Positions 35,701-46,539 of a stretch of DNA of 64,000 nucleotides are shown here, piece by piece. The translations under genes were made by a program, and so were the position numbers. Source of the DNA: Siniperca chuatsi (taxonomy: Eukaryota > Chordata > Actinopteri > Centrarchiformes > Sinipercidae); the NCBI RefSeq assembly GCF_020085105.1, contig NC_058063.1:23337012-23401011 (forward strand), read 5' to 3'. The notes under the pieces were generated by a model that did no database searches, was not told where the DNA came from, and saw only the letters and a program-made list of their open reading frames with translations. How positions within the stretch are numbered: the first letter of the stretch is position 1; each line of letters begins with the position of its first letter.

Positions 35701-37846
35701 GATCATATTTTGTTTGAATGGTTGCTGTCGACTCTGTGCCCAAACTCCAAACCCAAATCTGTGTGGAGCTTGACATCCAGTCTCATATTTTTGGTTTCTG
35801 GTGATGTCACCATCTGTTACCTACAGAGTGACATCACAGGGCATCAAAGACCAGCCAATAGTGGATGTACAGTTCAGACTAAGTAAAGGAGTTCAACTAT
35901 CATGAGGTCTTGTTAATGATTGAGAATAAAATAGATCGTGAGATCGACAGCCACTTCAGGAGTAATTTGGAATCTGTGCCAGACTGTTGTGGTAAAGAGG
36001 GAGCTGAGTCTGGAGCTGAAGCTCTCAGTTTACCAGTCGATCCTCGTTCCAACCCTCATCCTGGTTCTAAATCTCATCATGAGCTTCAAGTAATAACCAA
36101 AAGATCAAAGATCCAAGCAGTCGAAATGAGTTCCCTATGTGTGGTGGCTGGGCTCATTCTTTGAGACAGAGGAGGAGCTCAGACATCTGGAAGTAGCTTA
36201 AAGGAGAACCTACTCTCCTTCCTGTTGAAAAGTGTCAGTTGAGGTGGTTCAGCATTCTATCAAGACTCTTCCTGGATGCCTCCCTGTGGGGGTTCTCTGA
36301 ACATGTCCAACTGGGAGGAGACTGCAGAGCAGACCCAGAACAAACTGGTCTGAGAACACCTTTGGATCCTCCAGGAAGAGCTGCAGGACATGGCTGAGGG
36401 TAAAGGACATCTGGGTTACCCTGCTTAGCCTGCTGCCACCACAACTTGGACCTGGATCAGCATCAGAAAATGGATTGATGAATGGACGGACAGTTAAGTA
36501 AACAGTAAGACAAGTGTTACACAGATTTGGGGTTTGTGATTTACTCCTAAATTCAGAGACTGGAGCGTCCTTGAATGTTACCACAATGGAAGAAATTTAC
36601 AAAAACAAATGGCAGCCTGGAATAAAAGAAGCAAAAAAGAATAAAACTTTCAAAACCTTTAAATTCAGAGTAGCAGAGCAGATTGTCTAACTGCATCTGA
36701 AACACCTTTTCCACTTGAAACAGTTTGGAGGTGTGAAAGTATTTTCATTCTTCACTCAACTACTTCTGTCACTTTTTATGTGAACAACCGAGTGCACACT
36801 ACGAATATCTTTAGGTGACTGTTGTTTGTACGCTTCATAATGTGTCGCCCAACAGTCGAACAATAATTTGTACAAACTAGTTTGTTTGAAGCATACTGAG
36901 GCCTTCAGAAAAATCTTACCTTAGAGACTCAGCCAATAATTACCGAAACTTAAGACAGGAAGTTAGAAGTTTTTGATGGTTGTTATCTATTCTCAGGTGT
37001 GTGACTGTCCACCGTGGCATAAGGGGAAACCTGTTCTGAGTCTGGAAGAATCTGATCTGTGTTTACCTGCGACACAACCTCTTCCAGAAGAACACCATCT
37101 GTTCCTTTCGCAGGGTGCCTGCTGCTGTGTGTGGCGTCGTCGGCGTGCATATTGGCATCACTGGCGAGGCTGGTCGTCTGGTACAGGAGGGTGTACAAGC
37201 CGCTGAGTATGATGCTGGCGAGGATGGGAGGAGGTAGTGAGGGAGTGAAGCTATTAACATACAGCAGGAGGGAAGAAAAGGAGGTGGTAGGAGGAGGAGG
37301 AGTGATGGCGCTGTATCGCTCTGTTCTGATCATCAACAGAGAGGGAGGAGAAGCTATGGAGAGGAAAGATGGAGGTAAGGAAGGTGAGGGAGGAGAAGAA
37401 GGAAGGAAAGAAAGGCTCCTTGTCACTCTGGAGCCGACAGGAAGAGGAGGAGCGATGAGAGGGGAGGAAGGAGAAAGAGGAGAGGAGATAGGAGTGTACA
37501 GGAAGACATTGTACCGTCTGTTAAGCAAAGAGGAGGAGATAGAGGGATGGAGGGATGTGATGGAGGAGTGTCGGGTCGCTGCAGAAGATGGAGGGATGGA
37601 TAGAGAGAGGAGTGGAGGAGGAATTTCCAGAAAGCGCTACAGTGTAATTCTGAGGGAGGAGAGGGCGAAGGCAAGTGGAGGGAGAGAGGAGCTGGACTGG
37701 GTGGTGGGGGGTGGGAGGTGAAAAGAGAAGGAGGAGGGGAGGATAGGGAGGAGCCCAGGAGCAGCTGGGGGGAGTGGCTGGCACACTACTTACCCAGCAT
37801 GCCCTGGGGAGTGACCATGCCTCCTGAGAGCGAGGCAGCTCAGTGA
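32774..37846 (+). CDS. GPIb-alpha-like leucine-rich-repeat membrane receptor
   Basis: Likely type I platelet/thrombocyte-type receptor. Exons are 32,774-32,935, 34,331-34,426, 34,596-34,787, 35,149-35,244, 35,439-35,618 and 36,997-37,846; the first five junctions are GT/AG and phase 0. Residues 1-20 form a signal peptide. An LRRNT-like CHSD, then RENC, follows. About five leucine-rich repeats span residues 75-205 (LRLGSNRL, LYLGNNAI, LELSSNRI, LFLENNKI). An LRRCT with NLWACSCSLGYLRRYL and NVYV resembles that of GPIb-alpha. The membrane segment CLLLCVASSACILASL with following RR lies at about 37,115-37,190, but one frame off the LRRCT. A second slip, in a G run near 37,705, is needed to reach a Trp-rich end (SSWGEWLAHYLP) and the TGA at 37,844-37,846. 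Each slip is explained by one lost base in a T or G run. The mucin-like stalk is very short. The exact orthologue is unproven. Confidence 0.65.
33052..34017 (+). repeat. Segmental duplication partner of 1-896
   Basis: Intron 1 sequence of the GPIb-like gene, shared with the left edge of the window. An inserted CATTCATT-bearing repeat piece at about 33,880-33,960 is absent from the left copy. Confidence 0.85.
35620..36990. other. Intron 5 of the GPIb-like gene
   Basis: No exon is supported. The stretch 35,900-36,480 has short frames on both strands without domains. It may be old transposon sequence but could not be named. Confidence 0.4.
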
Positions 37847-38267
37847 TGTCATTAGTGTGAGGCGCTGCATCAGATTGCCAAAGAACGTGATTGGCCCAAT
37901 GGATAGTGATGACTTAAAACAGTCAGTCATGACATCACTTCCTGTGTAGCGTCTGCATTTCTTACATCTATCTTTGTGGAAAAATGAAACGTGTTCCTGG
38001 AGTTTACCTTCTATAGTTTGAAACAAATGAGCGTCTACCACAGACCTTGTTTTTATAAGTCGTTATTTCTGTTTTTAACAGTTAAGCCATTGTACGATCG
38101 ATAAACCATTCGTTACACACAAAAAAACTACAGTTCCCACGAAAATCTACCAGTGTGGTAGCACAGGTACTTACATCATCATAACTTTTGTCCATATCCA
38201 TATGACAGAGAGTCAAAGTGGCTTGACATTATTGGTGTTTTTACAATGACATTTGTACTAATAACTA
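37757..38267 (+). repeat. Segmental duplication partner of 897-1,352
   Basis: It covers the end of GPIb-like exon 6 and the 3' flank, with an ACTACAGTTCCCA motif at 38,127-38,139. Confidence 0.85.
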
Positions 38268-39100
38268 AAAATTAAAAATGAATAAACATTAATTATAGAT
38301 CCACGTTATCATAAACATTCAAACCAGCAGTGTTATTTGTACTTGCACTTGTAGTGAGCCATAACTATTCCTTAAGCACCTTTCAATTGTAAAAGATATA
38401 AGCCAACTAAAATCTTAAATCAAACTCCACTTACTATTTCACTATTCTGATACAAAACTTGGAAAAATTCTAACTTTTAAACTTGCTGCATTTTCTTGTG
38501 TTAGTGTTAGTGTGCTTTCTAACCTCCACCTCACAAGCACCTAGATTTGTCAGAAAATTTGTCATTTTTTATGTCTTCCTCTTGGCTGTTGTTGCCATGA
38601 TTCACTGTAAGCAAGCACATTTATATGCATCAATATTCATGTGTCGCTTTGCATTGACCATTTATGGTTGAATGTGGGCGTGTAGAGGGTGGGATACGAG
38701 GCTGATCCATGTGCGCACATTTCCAGGTGGACTGTGATTTATAAAGGGAAAGTTGCCTGCAGGTGTGCGTACGCACGGTTTTATAAATGAGGCCTCAGGA
38801 CAGTAGTGTTTTGAAAAACCATCTAACTTCTTTGACCTACATGTTTTAACTCTTTATAATAAAATGTATGTGAAATACAGATTTGTCTTGGTGTTCGTGC
38901 CACAGTTCCATCTGAGCACTGTAACAGAAACAAAGCTTTGATCACGACCAACCAGAATACAGTGTAATTGTTGAAATGTGTTTATTTATCCAATGAATCC
39001 AGATCAATTCTTTATCAAAATGCCAAAACAGCCCAAATTCTTCAACAGTAAGAGCATCTGGAAATAAAATATGTAATATCCAGGTAATCTTTTTTTGTTT
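38015..39100 (+). repeat. 1.1-kb direct duplication, first copy
   Basis: It matches 39,738-40,814 in the same orientation over its whole length, with scattered substitutions and small indels clustered near 38,515-38,700. It includes the dispersed repeat around TGCGTACGCACGGTTTTATA. No gene. Confidence 0.92.
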
Positions 39101-39737
39101 AAAAATTTTCGTTCCTCAAATTTTTTATTTTAAAAAAAAAAAAAAATAAATTAACAAAAAAAAATTAAATTTCTTGATTCCAAAAGTCCCCATCCAAAGA
39201 AGAACAATTGACGAGCCAAATAACTTCTTAAAAGAAATTGAAACGTTTTTAAAAATTAAAAAAAACCCAAAATACAACCAGAAATTCGTTTTTATTTTAA
39301 AATTTTTTCAAATTTCTTAAAAATACTTAAGGTTCCTATTTCTATTCTTTTGCTTAACGGGAGACTATTGAAATTTTAGGGGGGTTGCGGTTGGCCCTAA
39401 AGAAATTATAACAATTAATAACCGTTTGCCTGGCTGTTCGGTTTAAATTTTTTTTTTTTTTAATAAATTCCGTTTGGGTGCGGGCGGGAAAAGGGCTAAA
39501 TAATAAAATAAATGGTTTCGTTGGGTGGGTGTGGGGGGGTTGGGACCCAAAATTTAATTTTTATTTTAATAAAACCGTTTTTTTAGTTTATAAACCGGAA
39601 TGCTATGATCAACAATATATACATTTACCCCTTTCTGCTTAAAGCCCTTTTGGGAAAAATTAGTTCATTATTAAGTTTTAAACTCGCGAATTTCTTGTTA
39701 GTACCCCGCTACCCGCTGCTGTGGCCATCAAACAATA
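39101..39737. other. Low-complexity junk-like sequence, probable assembly filler
   Basis: The stretch is dominated by irregular A, T and G homopolymer runs (A runs near 39,131, T runs near 39,450, G runs near 39,533). It has no open frames, repeats or similarity elsewhere in the window. It lies exactly between the two 1.1-kb copies. This looks like uncorrected read sequence bridging a gap. Confidence 0.6.
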
Positions 39738-40814
39738 AGTTTGAAACAAATGAGCGTCTACCACAGACCTTGTTTTTATAAGTCGTTATTTCTGTTTTTA
39801 ACAGTTAAGCCATTGTACGATCGATAAACCATTCGTTACACACAAAAAAACTACAGTTCCCACGAAAATCTACCAGTGTGGTAGCACAGGTACTTACATC
39901 ATCATAACTTTTGTCCATATCCATATGACAGAGAGTCAAAGTGGCTTGACATTATTGGTGTTTTTACAATGACATTTGTACTAATAACTAAAAATTAAAA
40001 ATGAATAAACATTAATTATAGATCCACGTTATCATAAACATTCAAACCAGCAGTGTTATTTGTACTTGCACTTGTAGTGAGCCATAACTATTCCTTAAGC
40101 ACCTTTCAATTGTAAAAGATATAAGCCAACTAAAATCTTAAATCAAACTCCACTTACTATTTCACTATTCTGATACAAAACTTGGAAAAATTCTAACTTT
40201 TAAACTTGCTGCATTTTCTTGTGTTAGTGTTAGTGTGCTTTCTTACCTCCACCTCATAAGCACCTTGATTTGTCAGAAAAATTCACTTTTTATGTCTTCC
40301 TCTTGGCTTTTGTTGCCATGATTCACTGTAAGCAGGCTCATTTATATGCATCAATATTCATGTGTCGCTTTGCATTGACCATTAATGGTTGTTTGGTCAT
40401 GTAGAGGGATACAAGGCTGATCCATGTGCACACATTTCCAGGTGTACTGTGATTTATAAAGGGAAAGTTGCCTGCAGGTGTGCGTATGCACGGTTTTATA
40501 AATGAGGCCTCAGGACAGTAGTGTTTTGAAAAACCATCTAACTTCTTTGACCTACATGTTTTAACTCTTTATAATAAAATGTATGTGAAATACAGATTTG
40601 TCTTGGTGTTCGTGCCACAGTTCCATCTGAGCACTGTAACAGAAACAAAGCTTTGATCACGACCAACCAGAATACAGTGTAATTGTTGAAATGTGTTTAT
40701 TTATCCAATGAATCCAGATCAATTCTTTATCAAAATGCCAAAACAGCCCAAATTCTTCAACAGTAAGAGCATCTGGAAATAAAATATGTAATATCCAGGT
40801 AATCTTTTTTGTTT
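39738..40814 (+). repeat. 1.1-kb direct duplication, second copy
   Basis: Second copy of 38,015-39,100. Beyond 40,814 the sequence continues into ordinary DNA, whereas the first copy breaks off into the junk-like stretch. The second copy lacks the 5' flank of the first. Confidence 0.92.
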
Positions 40815-40861
40815 TCATTATACATTAAATCACTCCAAGCGAAAATGTGTAACCTGTGAGA

Positions 40862-40950
40862 ATTAACAAAACAAACCAGTTTATGATAATATGCAGAAAG
40901 ACTATTGAATACAACAGAACTTCATAAAAATTGATTCAGACTAATGAATA
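40862..40950. repeat. Short duplicated block, matches 51,139-51,216
   Basis: AACAAACCAGTTTATGATAA through TTGATTCAGACTAATGAATA recurs at 51,139 onward with few changes, adding another joint to the duplication mosaic. Confidence 0.8.
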
Positions 40951-41334
40951 ATAAATCATTCAAACATTAAAAAAGTGACAAACACACCACTTTGAAATTT
41001 CACAAGACAAACAGTAAGAATGAAATATATCAATATCATGTACAGAAGTATTGCTTAATGCAACAAAGGACATCAAGTCGATACAAGTAGCAGTACAGTA
41101 CTTTTATCACCTTTATACTTTGTGATAGCTTTCTGTGGAAAACATAAGTGCAGTTTTCTACAAAATCCTTTTGTTCAGTCTGCCAGCGAGTATCATTTCT
41201 GATATTTCCATAAAGACCTTTCATTTAACAATTAAAAACTGTAGACAAGAACAATTTGAACAAAAACCTCAAAAGTAGAAAAATGGTGTCACACTATCAA
41301 AGCAAAGAAGAACTTTACATTTTATAATAAAATG

Positions 41335-41660
41335 TCTACGCTGACGTGTTTCAGCCATAGGCCTTTCTCAGAGCATGACCAGTGTTGAATTATATACAAG
41401 ACAATCAAGGCAATAACCTGATTTAACACAGGTGTACAGCAGACCACACCCACATACAGGTATAAACTCTCAGCCACAAGGGGCTCAAACAAAGTACAAT
41501 CTAGTACAGAGAACAGGAATACAAGAGTACATTTTGAAAAAGTACAACATAACAGATCAAGAATCATTGTTTCTCTGTAGCGACCCCTGAGGGTGTAATG
41601 CTCATTACACAAACACAAGGAAACCTGATCTACCACAGAGCTCCAAGTTATAAATAAATA
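41335..41660. mobile_element. Possible Penelope-like or related terminal remnant
   Basis: The text ACGTGTTTCAGCCATAGGCC followed by TTTCTCAGAGCATGACCAGTG resembles the conserved tail of some fish Penelope-like elements. No protein-coding part is attached, so the call is weak. Confidence 0.35.
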
Positions 41661-41839
41661 TATCCTATAGTTTATATGTTTGTGACATGTTGATGCTGTG
41701 CATGCAGTGCATCATGGGACAGGCTTGGGGGACTGTATATACCTAGTGACTTAAAAACTGCCAATATGAACCTGTGAATTTAATTTACAAACTCACTAAC
41801 GAAACATGAGAGTCCAGGTTGGGTGTTTTGGTATCTGGT

Positions 41840-44800
41840 TTAGACACACTTGTGTCTCTTCAGCTGAGTTGCCCAGGTGAAGTTTTTCTTACATTTGACA
41901 CACCAGTATGGTTTGTGTCCAGTGTGAACACGCTGATGCTGTGAGAGTTCGGATGATGAAGTGAAACGTTTGTCACAGTGTTGACACTGGTGTGGTTTGA
42001 GTCCAGCGTGGATAAGCTTGTGTTTGCAATATGAAGATGAACAACTGAAACTCTTTCCACACAGCTCACAGCTGAATGGTTTCTCTCCAGTGTGGATACG
42101 CTCATGGTATTTACGTGCTTCTGATAATGGGAATGATTTCTCACAGTGTTTGCACTTGTAAGGTTTCTCTCCAGTGTGGATACGTTCATGACGCTTGTAC
42201 GCACTAGAGCAAATGAAGATTTTCCCACATAGCTGACAAGGGTACATTTTTTCTTTAGTGTGGATGTTTCTGTGTTCCATGTAAGTATCTAGCTGAGTGA
42301 ATCTCTTCCCACAGTCCTCACAGCTGTATGGTTTCAGTCCACTGTGGATCCGTTCATGTTTGTTGCAGTCTGATGAAGTAATGAAAGACTTCTCACAGTG
42401 TCTGCAGTGGTACGGTTTCTCTCCAGTGTGAATACGTTGGTGGACTCTTAGGCTTTTTAGAAGAGAGAAAGGCTTCCCACATTGGTCACAGTGGTGCGAT
42501 TTCTCTCCAGTGTGAATGAGTTGGTGACTCCTGAGGCTACTTGAGCAAGAGAAAGCTTTACCACACTGTTCACAGCTGAAGGGTTTCTCTCCACTATGAA
42601 TACGTTCGTGGATTCTATAAGTACTTGACCATGTAAATGTTTTCCCACACTGCTCACAGCTGTACGGTCTCTCTCCAGTGTGAGTGTGCTGGTGTTGTTT
42701 TAGGTTAAAGACAGTAGTGAAAGCTTTCTCACACTGGTCACAGCTGTACGGTCTCTCTCCAGTGTGAGTGTGCTGGTGTCGTTTTAGGTTAAAGACAGTA
42801 GTGAAAGCTTTCTCACACTGGTCACAGCTGTACGGTCTCTCTCCAGTGTGAATTCTCTGATGAATCTTTAATTGATGTGATGTAGGGAATTCTTTCTCAC
42901 ATTGTTGACAGCAGTGAGATCTTGTTTTTTTTGTGCCTCTCTGTTTCTATAACGACAGACAAAGATATATATAGAGAAAGTATCAGTGGTGGACTGAAGA
43001 TAAAATGTTATTATCTCTGATTTCTACTGTGGCCCTGAGAGCTCAATGCACTGCAAATTAAGAAAACATGTAAATATACAAAACACAAGAACATTTAGAA
43101 CACATCAATTTGACAACACAAATTAAGAAAACAGCATCAATCACATGCAGCATTTAGAAAACACGCTGCAAATACAACCTTGATTCCAAAAAAGTTGGGA
43201 TGCTGTGGAAAATATAAATAAACACAGAATGTAATGATTTGCAAATCCTTTGACATATATTAAATTGAATACAGTACAGAGACAATATATTTAATGTTCA
43301 AATTGACGAACTTTGTTTTTTGTAAATATACATTCATTCTGAATTTGATGCTTGCAACAAGTTCCAAAACAGTTGGGACAGGGTCATGTTTCCCACTTTT
43401 ACATCACCTTTTCTTTTAACAACACTCAGTAAGTGACTGGGAACTGAGGACACTCATTGTTGAAGTTTTGAAAGTGAAATTCTTTCCCATTTTTGCTTGA
43501 TATATGACTTCAGTTGCCCAACAGTCAGTGTTCTTCCTTGTAACACACCCCCATACCATCACAGATGCTGGCTTTTGACCTTTGCACTGGTAACAACCTG
43601 AATGGTCCTTTCCCTCTTTATCCCAGAGGGCACAACGTACAAAAAAACTGTTTAAAATGTGGACTCGTCAGACATGTGAACTTTGCGTCACCAAGACTGG
43701 GAAAGTTGCGTAATGCTGAAAAAACACCAGTTAAACAGGTTAATTAGCAACAGGTGATTAGAAGATTTGAAATTTAAATTTATTTTGCATTATAAAAAAA
43801 TAGAACAGAAAAAAACAAACAACAAAATACTCCCAAGAAAAGGCACTACAGCCCGACCAACACTAATTTTTCTAAGTTGATGCTGATATCTGTATTTAAA
43901 ACCTCAATAACAGATTTTGGCCACTTGTTGCAGAAATTATAAAGTGCTCCAGACTGAGACGATTTAGTCGCATTTTGTGACAATTTATGGTCACTTCCAC
44001 CCCCACAGTTACACTGTGTGGGAAACACTGGGTCAGCGGCACTGTGACTTGAACAAGATGCGCTCTCAGGTACCAATATTTGGCACAGATTGATTTTACG
44101 TGAATCGATACTCAGTAAGGCTGATGTAATTCAGTCGGTACACTTAAAAGTATCAAGTTCGGTACCCAACCCTTGTGGATGCTCACACAGTTGTCAAAAA
44201 GCAAGTCAAGTCAAAAAGCAGAGTAGAACAACACACTTTAGTGTTGTTCTACTCTGTTCCCACCCATCACACGCTGCGCCACCCACCACCACAAGTAAAT
44301 TCTCAACCCGCATCCCAATTAATTAATTAATCACAGTTAACATTAATTACAGATGCACCTAGCTAACCAAGCTAGCGCTAGCTGATAAGTTAGCGTTTGC
44401 TATGCTAATGGTACCTGGACCCGCTGGGCTGGTAACTTGTTTTTATCATAGACTGTATATAAAGTTGGACGCCACTTCTCCACTTCTTCCCAATGTACAG
44501 GCTACATGATCTTGCGCTGGTGACATTTGAAGCCAGAGACTGCGCAAATGGGCACTTGAAGCGGGCTCCAAAAGCAGGTCAATTCACGTCTTAAGAGATG
44601 CAGGACAAAGGTGCTATACTAAAAATTTACTTACTTAACAAGCTCAGTAAAATGCCTACTCCAACATTAACAGGGACAGGAACATTTATATGAAGCTTTC
44701 CCTCATGTGTGCTCATTACATACTTGGTACTGCAGAGGGTCCAATCACCTCTTTAATGTTGTATTGTCTTCGTTGTATTCAAGTGTGAACCCAATTTAAG

Positions 44801-45020
44801 GTTTGTATCCATCCAGTTAGCCAAAAGCTATTCTGCTTATTCTTGCTATAATTATTCATTTCATAGCTCTGTTTAAAACAAAGAAGAAAAGAAAGAAGAT
44901 CAAATCATAATGTTGATATCTAAAGTCGAGTATTTAAATCTATCCTGAAATGAGAAAACAATGTGAAGTAATACAAAGCACTTTCAGTAAAAGTGATTTT
45001 ACCTTTTGTGGAGAACTCAT
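41840..45020 (-). CDS. C2H2 zinc-finger protein 3 (13 fingers)
   Basis: Same family and structure as gene 1. Coding exon 45,020-45,003 (MSSPQK, donor GTAAAA) and finger exon 42,946-41,840 after a CTATAG acceptor give 374 residues with no interruption (1,107 nt). There are thirteen finger units, and the last ends HKCV without the usual second His. Fingers 2 and 3 differ at only one residue (an 84-nt tandem copy). Compared with gene 1 the N-terminal fingers differ in number, while fingers 4-13 align one to one with the last ten of gene 1. Upstream flanks match gene 2 better and the 3' flank matches gene 1, so this locus is a mosaic. Likely a nuclear DNA-binding protein; target unknown. Confidence 0.83.
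43165..43710. mobile_element. IS630/Tc1-type transposon remnant in the gene 3 intron
   Basis: It begins ACAACCTTGATTCCAAAA, followed by GTTGGGATGCTG. Later ACACACCCCCATACCATCAC and GGACTCGTCAGACATG match a recalled fish transposon whose transposase reads on the minus strand. Internal deletions leave no usable frame. It corresponds to the shorter remnant at 4,341-4,520. Confidence 0.6.
44219..44256. other. Perfect 16-bp hairpin
   Basis: CAGAGTAGAACAACAC, a six-base loop ACTTTA, and the exact reverse complement follow each other. It lies within the gene 3 intron. It is too short for a typical miRNA precursor and has no poly-T tract after it. Confidence 0.6.
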
Positions 45021-46340
45021 GCCTCTTCCTCAGACAGACGTCCTGAAGTCAGACAAAATGGTTGACGATGTCCCTCTCCTCCTCGTCAGAAGTGTCTCAT
45101 CACACCACCGAGCTGTGAACTCAACAGAGACACATAAGACAGGAAACAGGAAATCCTGTCTGAATAAGTCTTCATGTTGGAGTCAATGCAGTCCTGACAG
45201 GTACTAATGTGAGGGAGAGCCACCAAACTATAAGAGCTTCTAAACTCTCCAGTTTCTGCTGCCGTTATTCAGATGCAGAACACAAAGAGTGAATGACAGG
45301 AAGTGAAAGTCAGAGCAGCTGTTGGAGAAGAAACCGACTGTGGTTTAGAGTTGAGTCACTTCCCCAACAAGAAGACAAAGTCTCCTAAAAGAAAATAAAA
45401 ATTACCCAAAAAACTCATTAACTATCCGTTCAATGGACTGCTGTCCAAACACTGCAAAGTTAAATCAAATAATAAACAAGTTTTTACTGAACTGCTCAGT
45501 AAAATATGAGGATTCAATTTTCTACGACTCTCATGATGCCTTGTTAACAATCCTACATCTGTGAAATCATATTAACAGTATTTGTGTTTATTTATTTTTT
45601 ATAAAGGAGATAAACATTACTTCCCAACATTTACTTTTACTTTAAAGACATTTCCTATGTATGTTTTACTCATACATATTTACAAAAAATAAATAAAAAC
45701 TAAATTCAGTTTTTCTCCCACAAAAATTGTATTCCTACTGTAGTTAGACCTTCATGTAGATTCAAATTTGATACAATAATGATCAAAAATGATTAAACAC
45801 ATTTAAATTAACTATAATATTTTAAGTAGTAAAATAAGTGTCATTATCACAGATATAATTTAATATTCTATCATACAGAACATAATTCAGACAGCAGTTC
45901 TTGGAGAGTGAGTTAAATCTTGGTCTGATAATAATTTAACTAACAGAGTGTAAATATTTCTGTGACTTCCTGTATGAACTTTCAGTTCTTAACTGAAACT
46001 TTGTGTCTTCTGTTCTCAAACTCTCTGCAGACAGAATGATGATAATCCAGCAGCCTGTTAACAGCGGCATTAAACAAAGTCAGCAAACAGTCTCACCGTT
46101 TCCAAAATACTTCCACACTTCTCAGGCGGTTTGGTGTCGTGATCATCAGTTCAGCTGATGCATCCGAATATAAATCTAACTTTTCTGTGTGGAGCCGATT
46201 ATCAGTCCTCTATCCGTAGGTTTAGTTTCAGAAGTGTTTGAATATCACTCGTCATGGCTGACAATCTGAGGTTTCAAACCGACGTCCTGCTTGTTTTTTA
46301 AACTGACGAGGAACAGGAAGTCTGCGGGGGGGGCACGGCT
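44803..46340. repeat. Segmental duplication partner of 13.2-14.8 kb
   Basis: Shared upstream region and first exon of zinc-finger genes 2 and 3, with small indels. The Rex1-like LINE follows beyond the end of clear similarity. Confidence 0.8.
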
Positions 46341-46539
46341 TCCTGATGCAGAAACGCACCACAAAGTCAGTTTGACCAGGCTTAGAGGAAGCAACATGGC
46401 GCTCACACACAGAGAGAAAACAAAATCATCTGTTCTTCTCAAAGCAAATTTACCAAGAAATTCAAGCTGACTCTTGATCAGCTTGATCAGCAAATAAAAT
46501 AAGTGTAAGTACAAAGGGGTTTACCGGTTGATGATAATA

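Noticed and set aside
36983..37528. 181-residue minus-strand Pro/Ser-rich frame
   Set aside because: It is the complement of the Glu/Arg/Gly-rich GPIb-like tail; low complexity.
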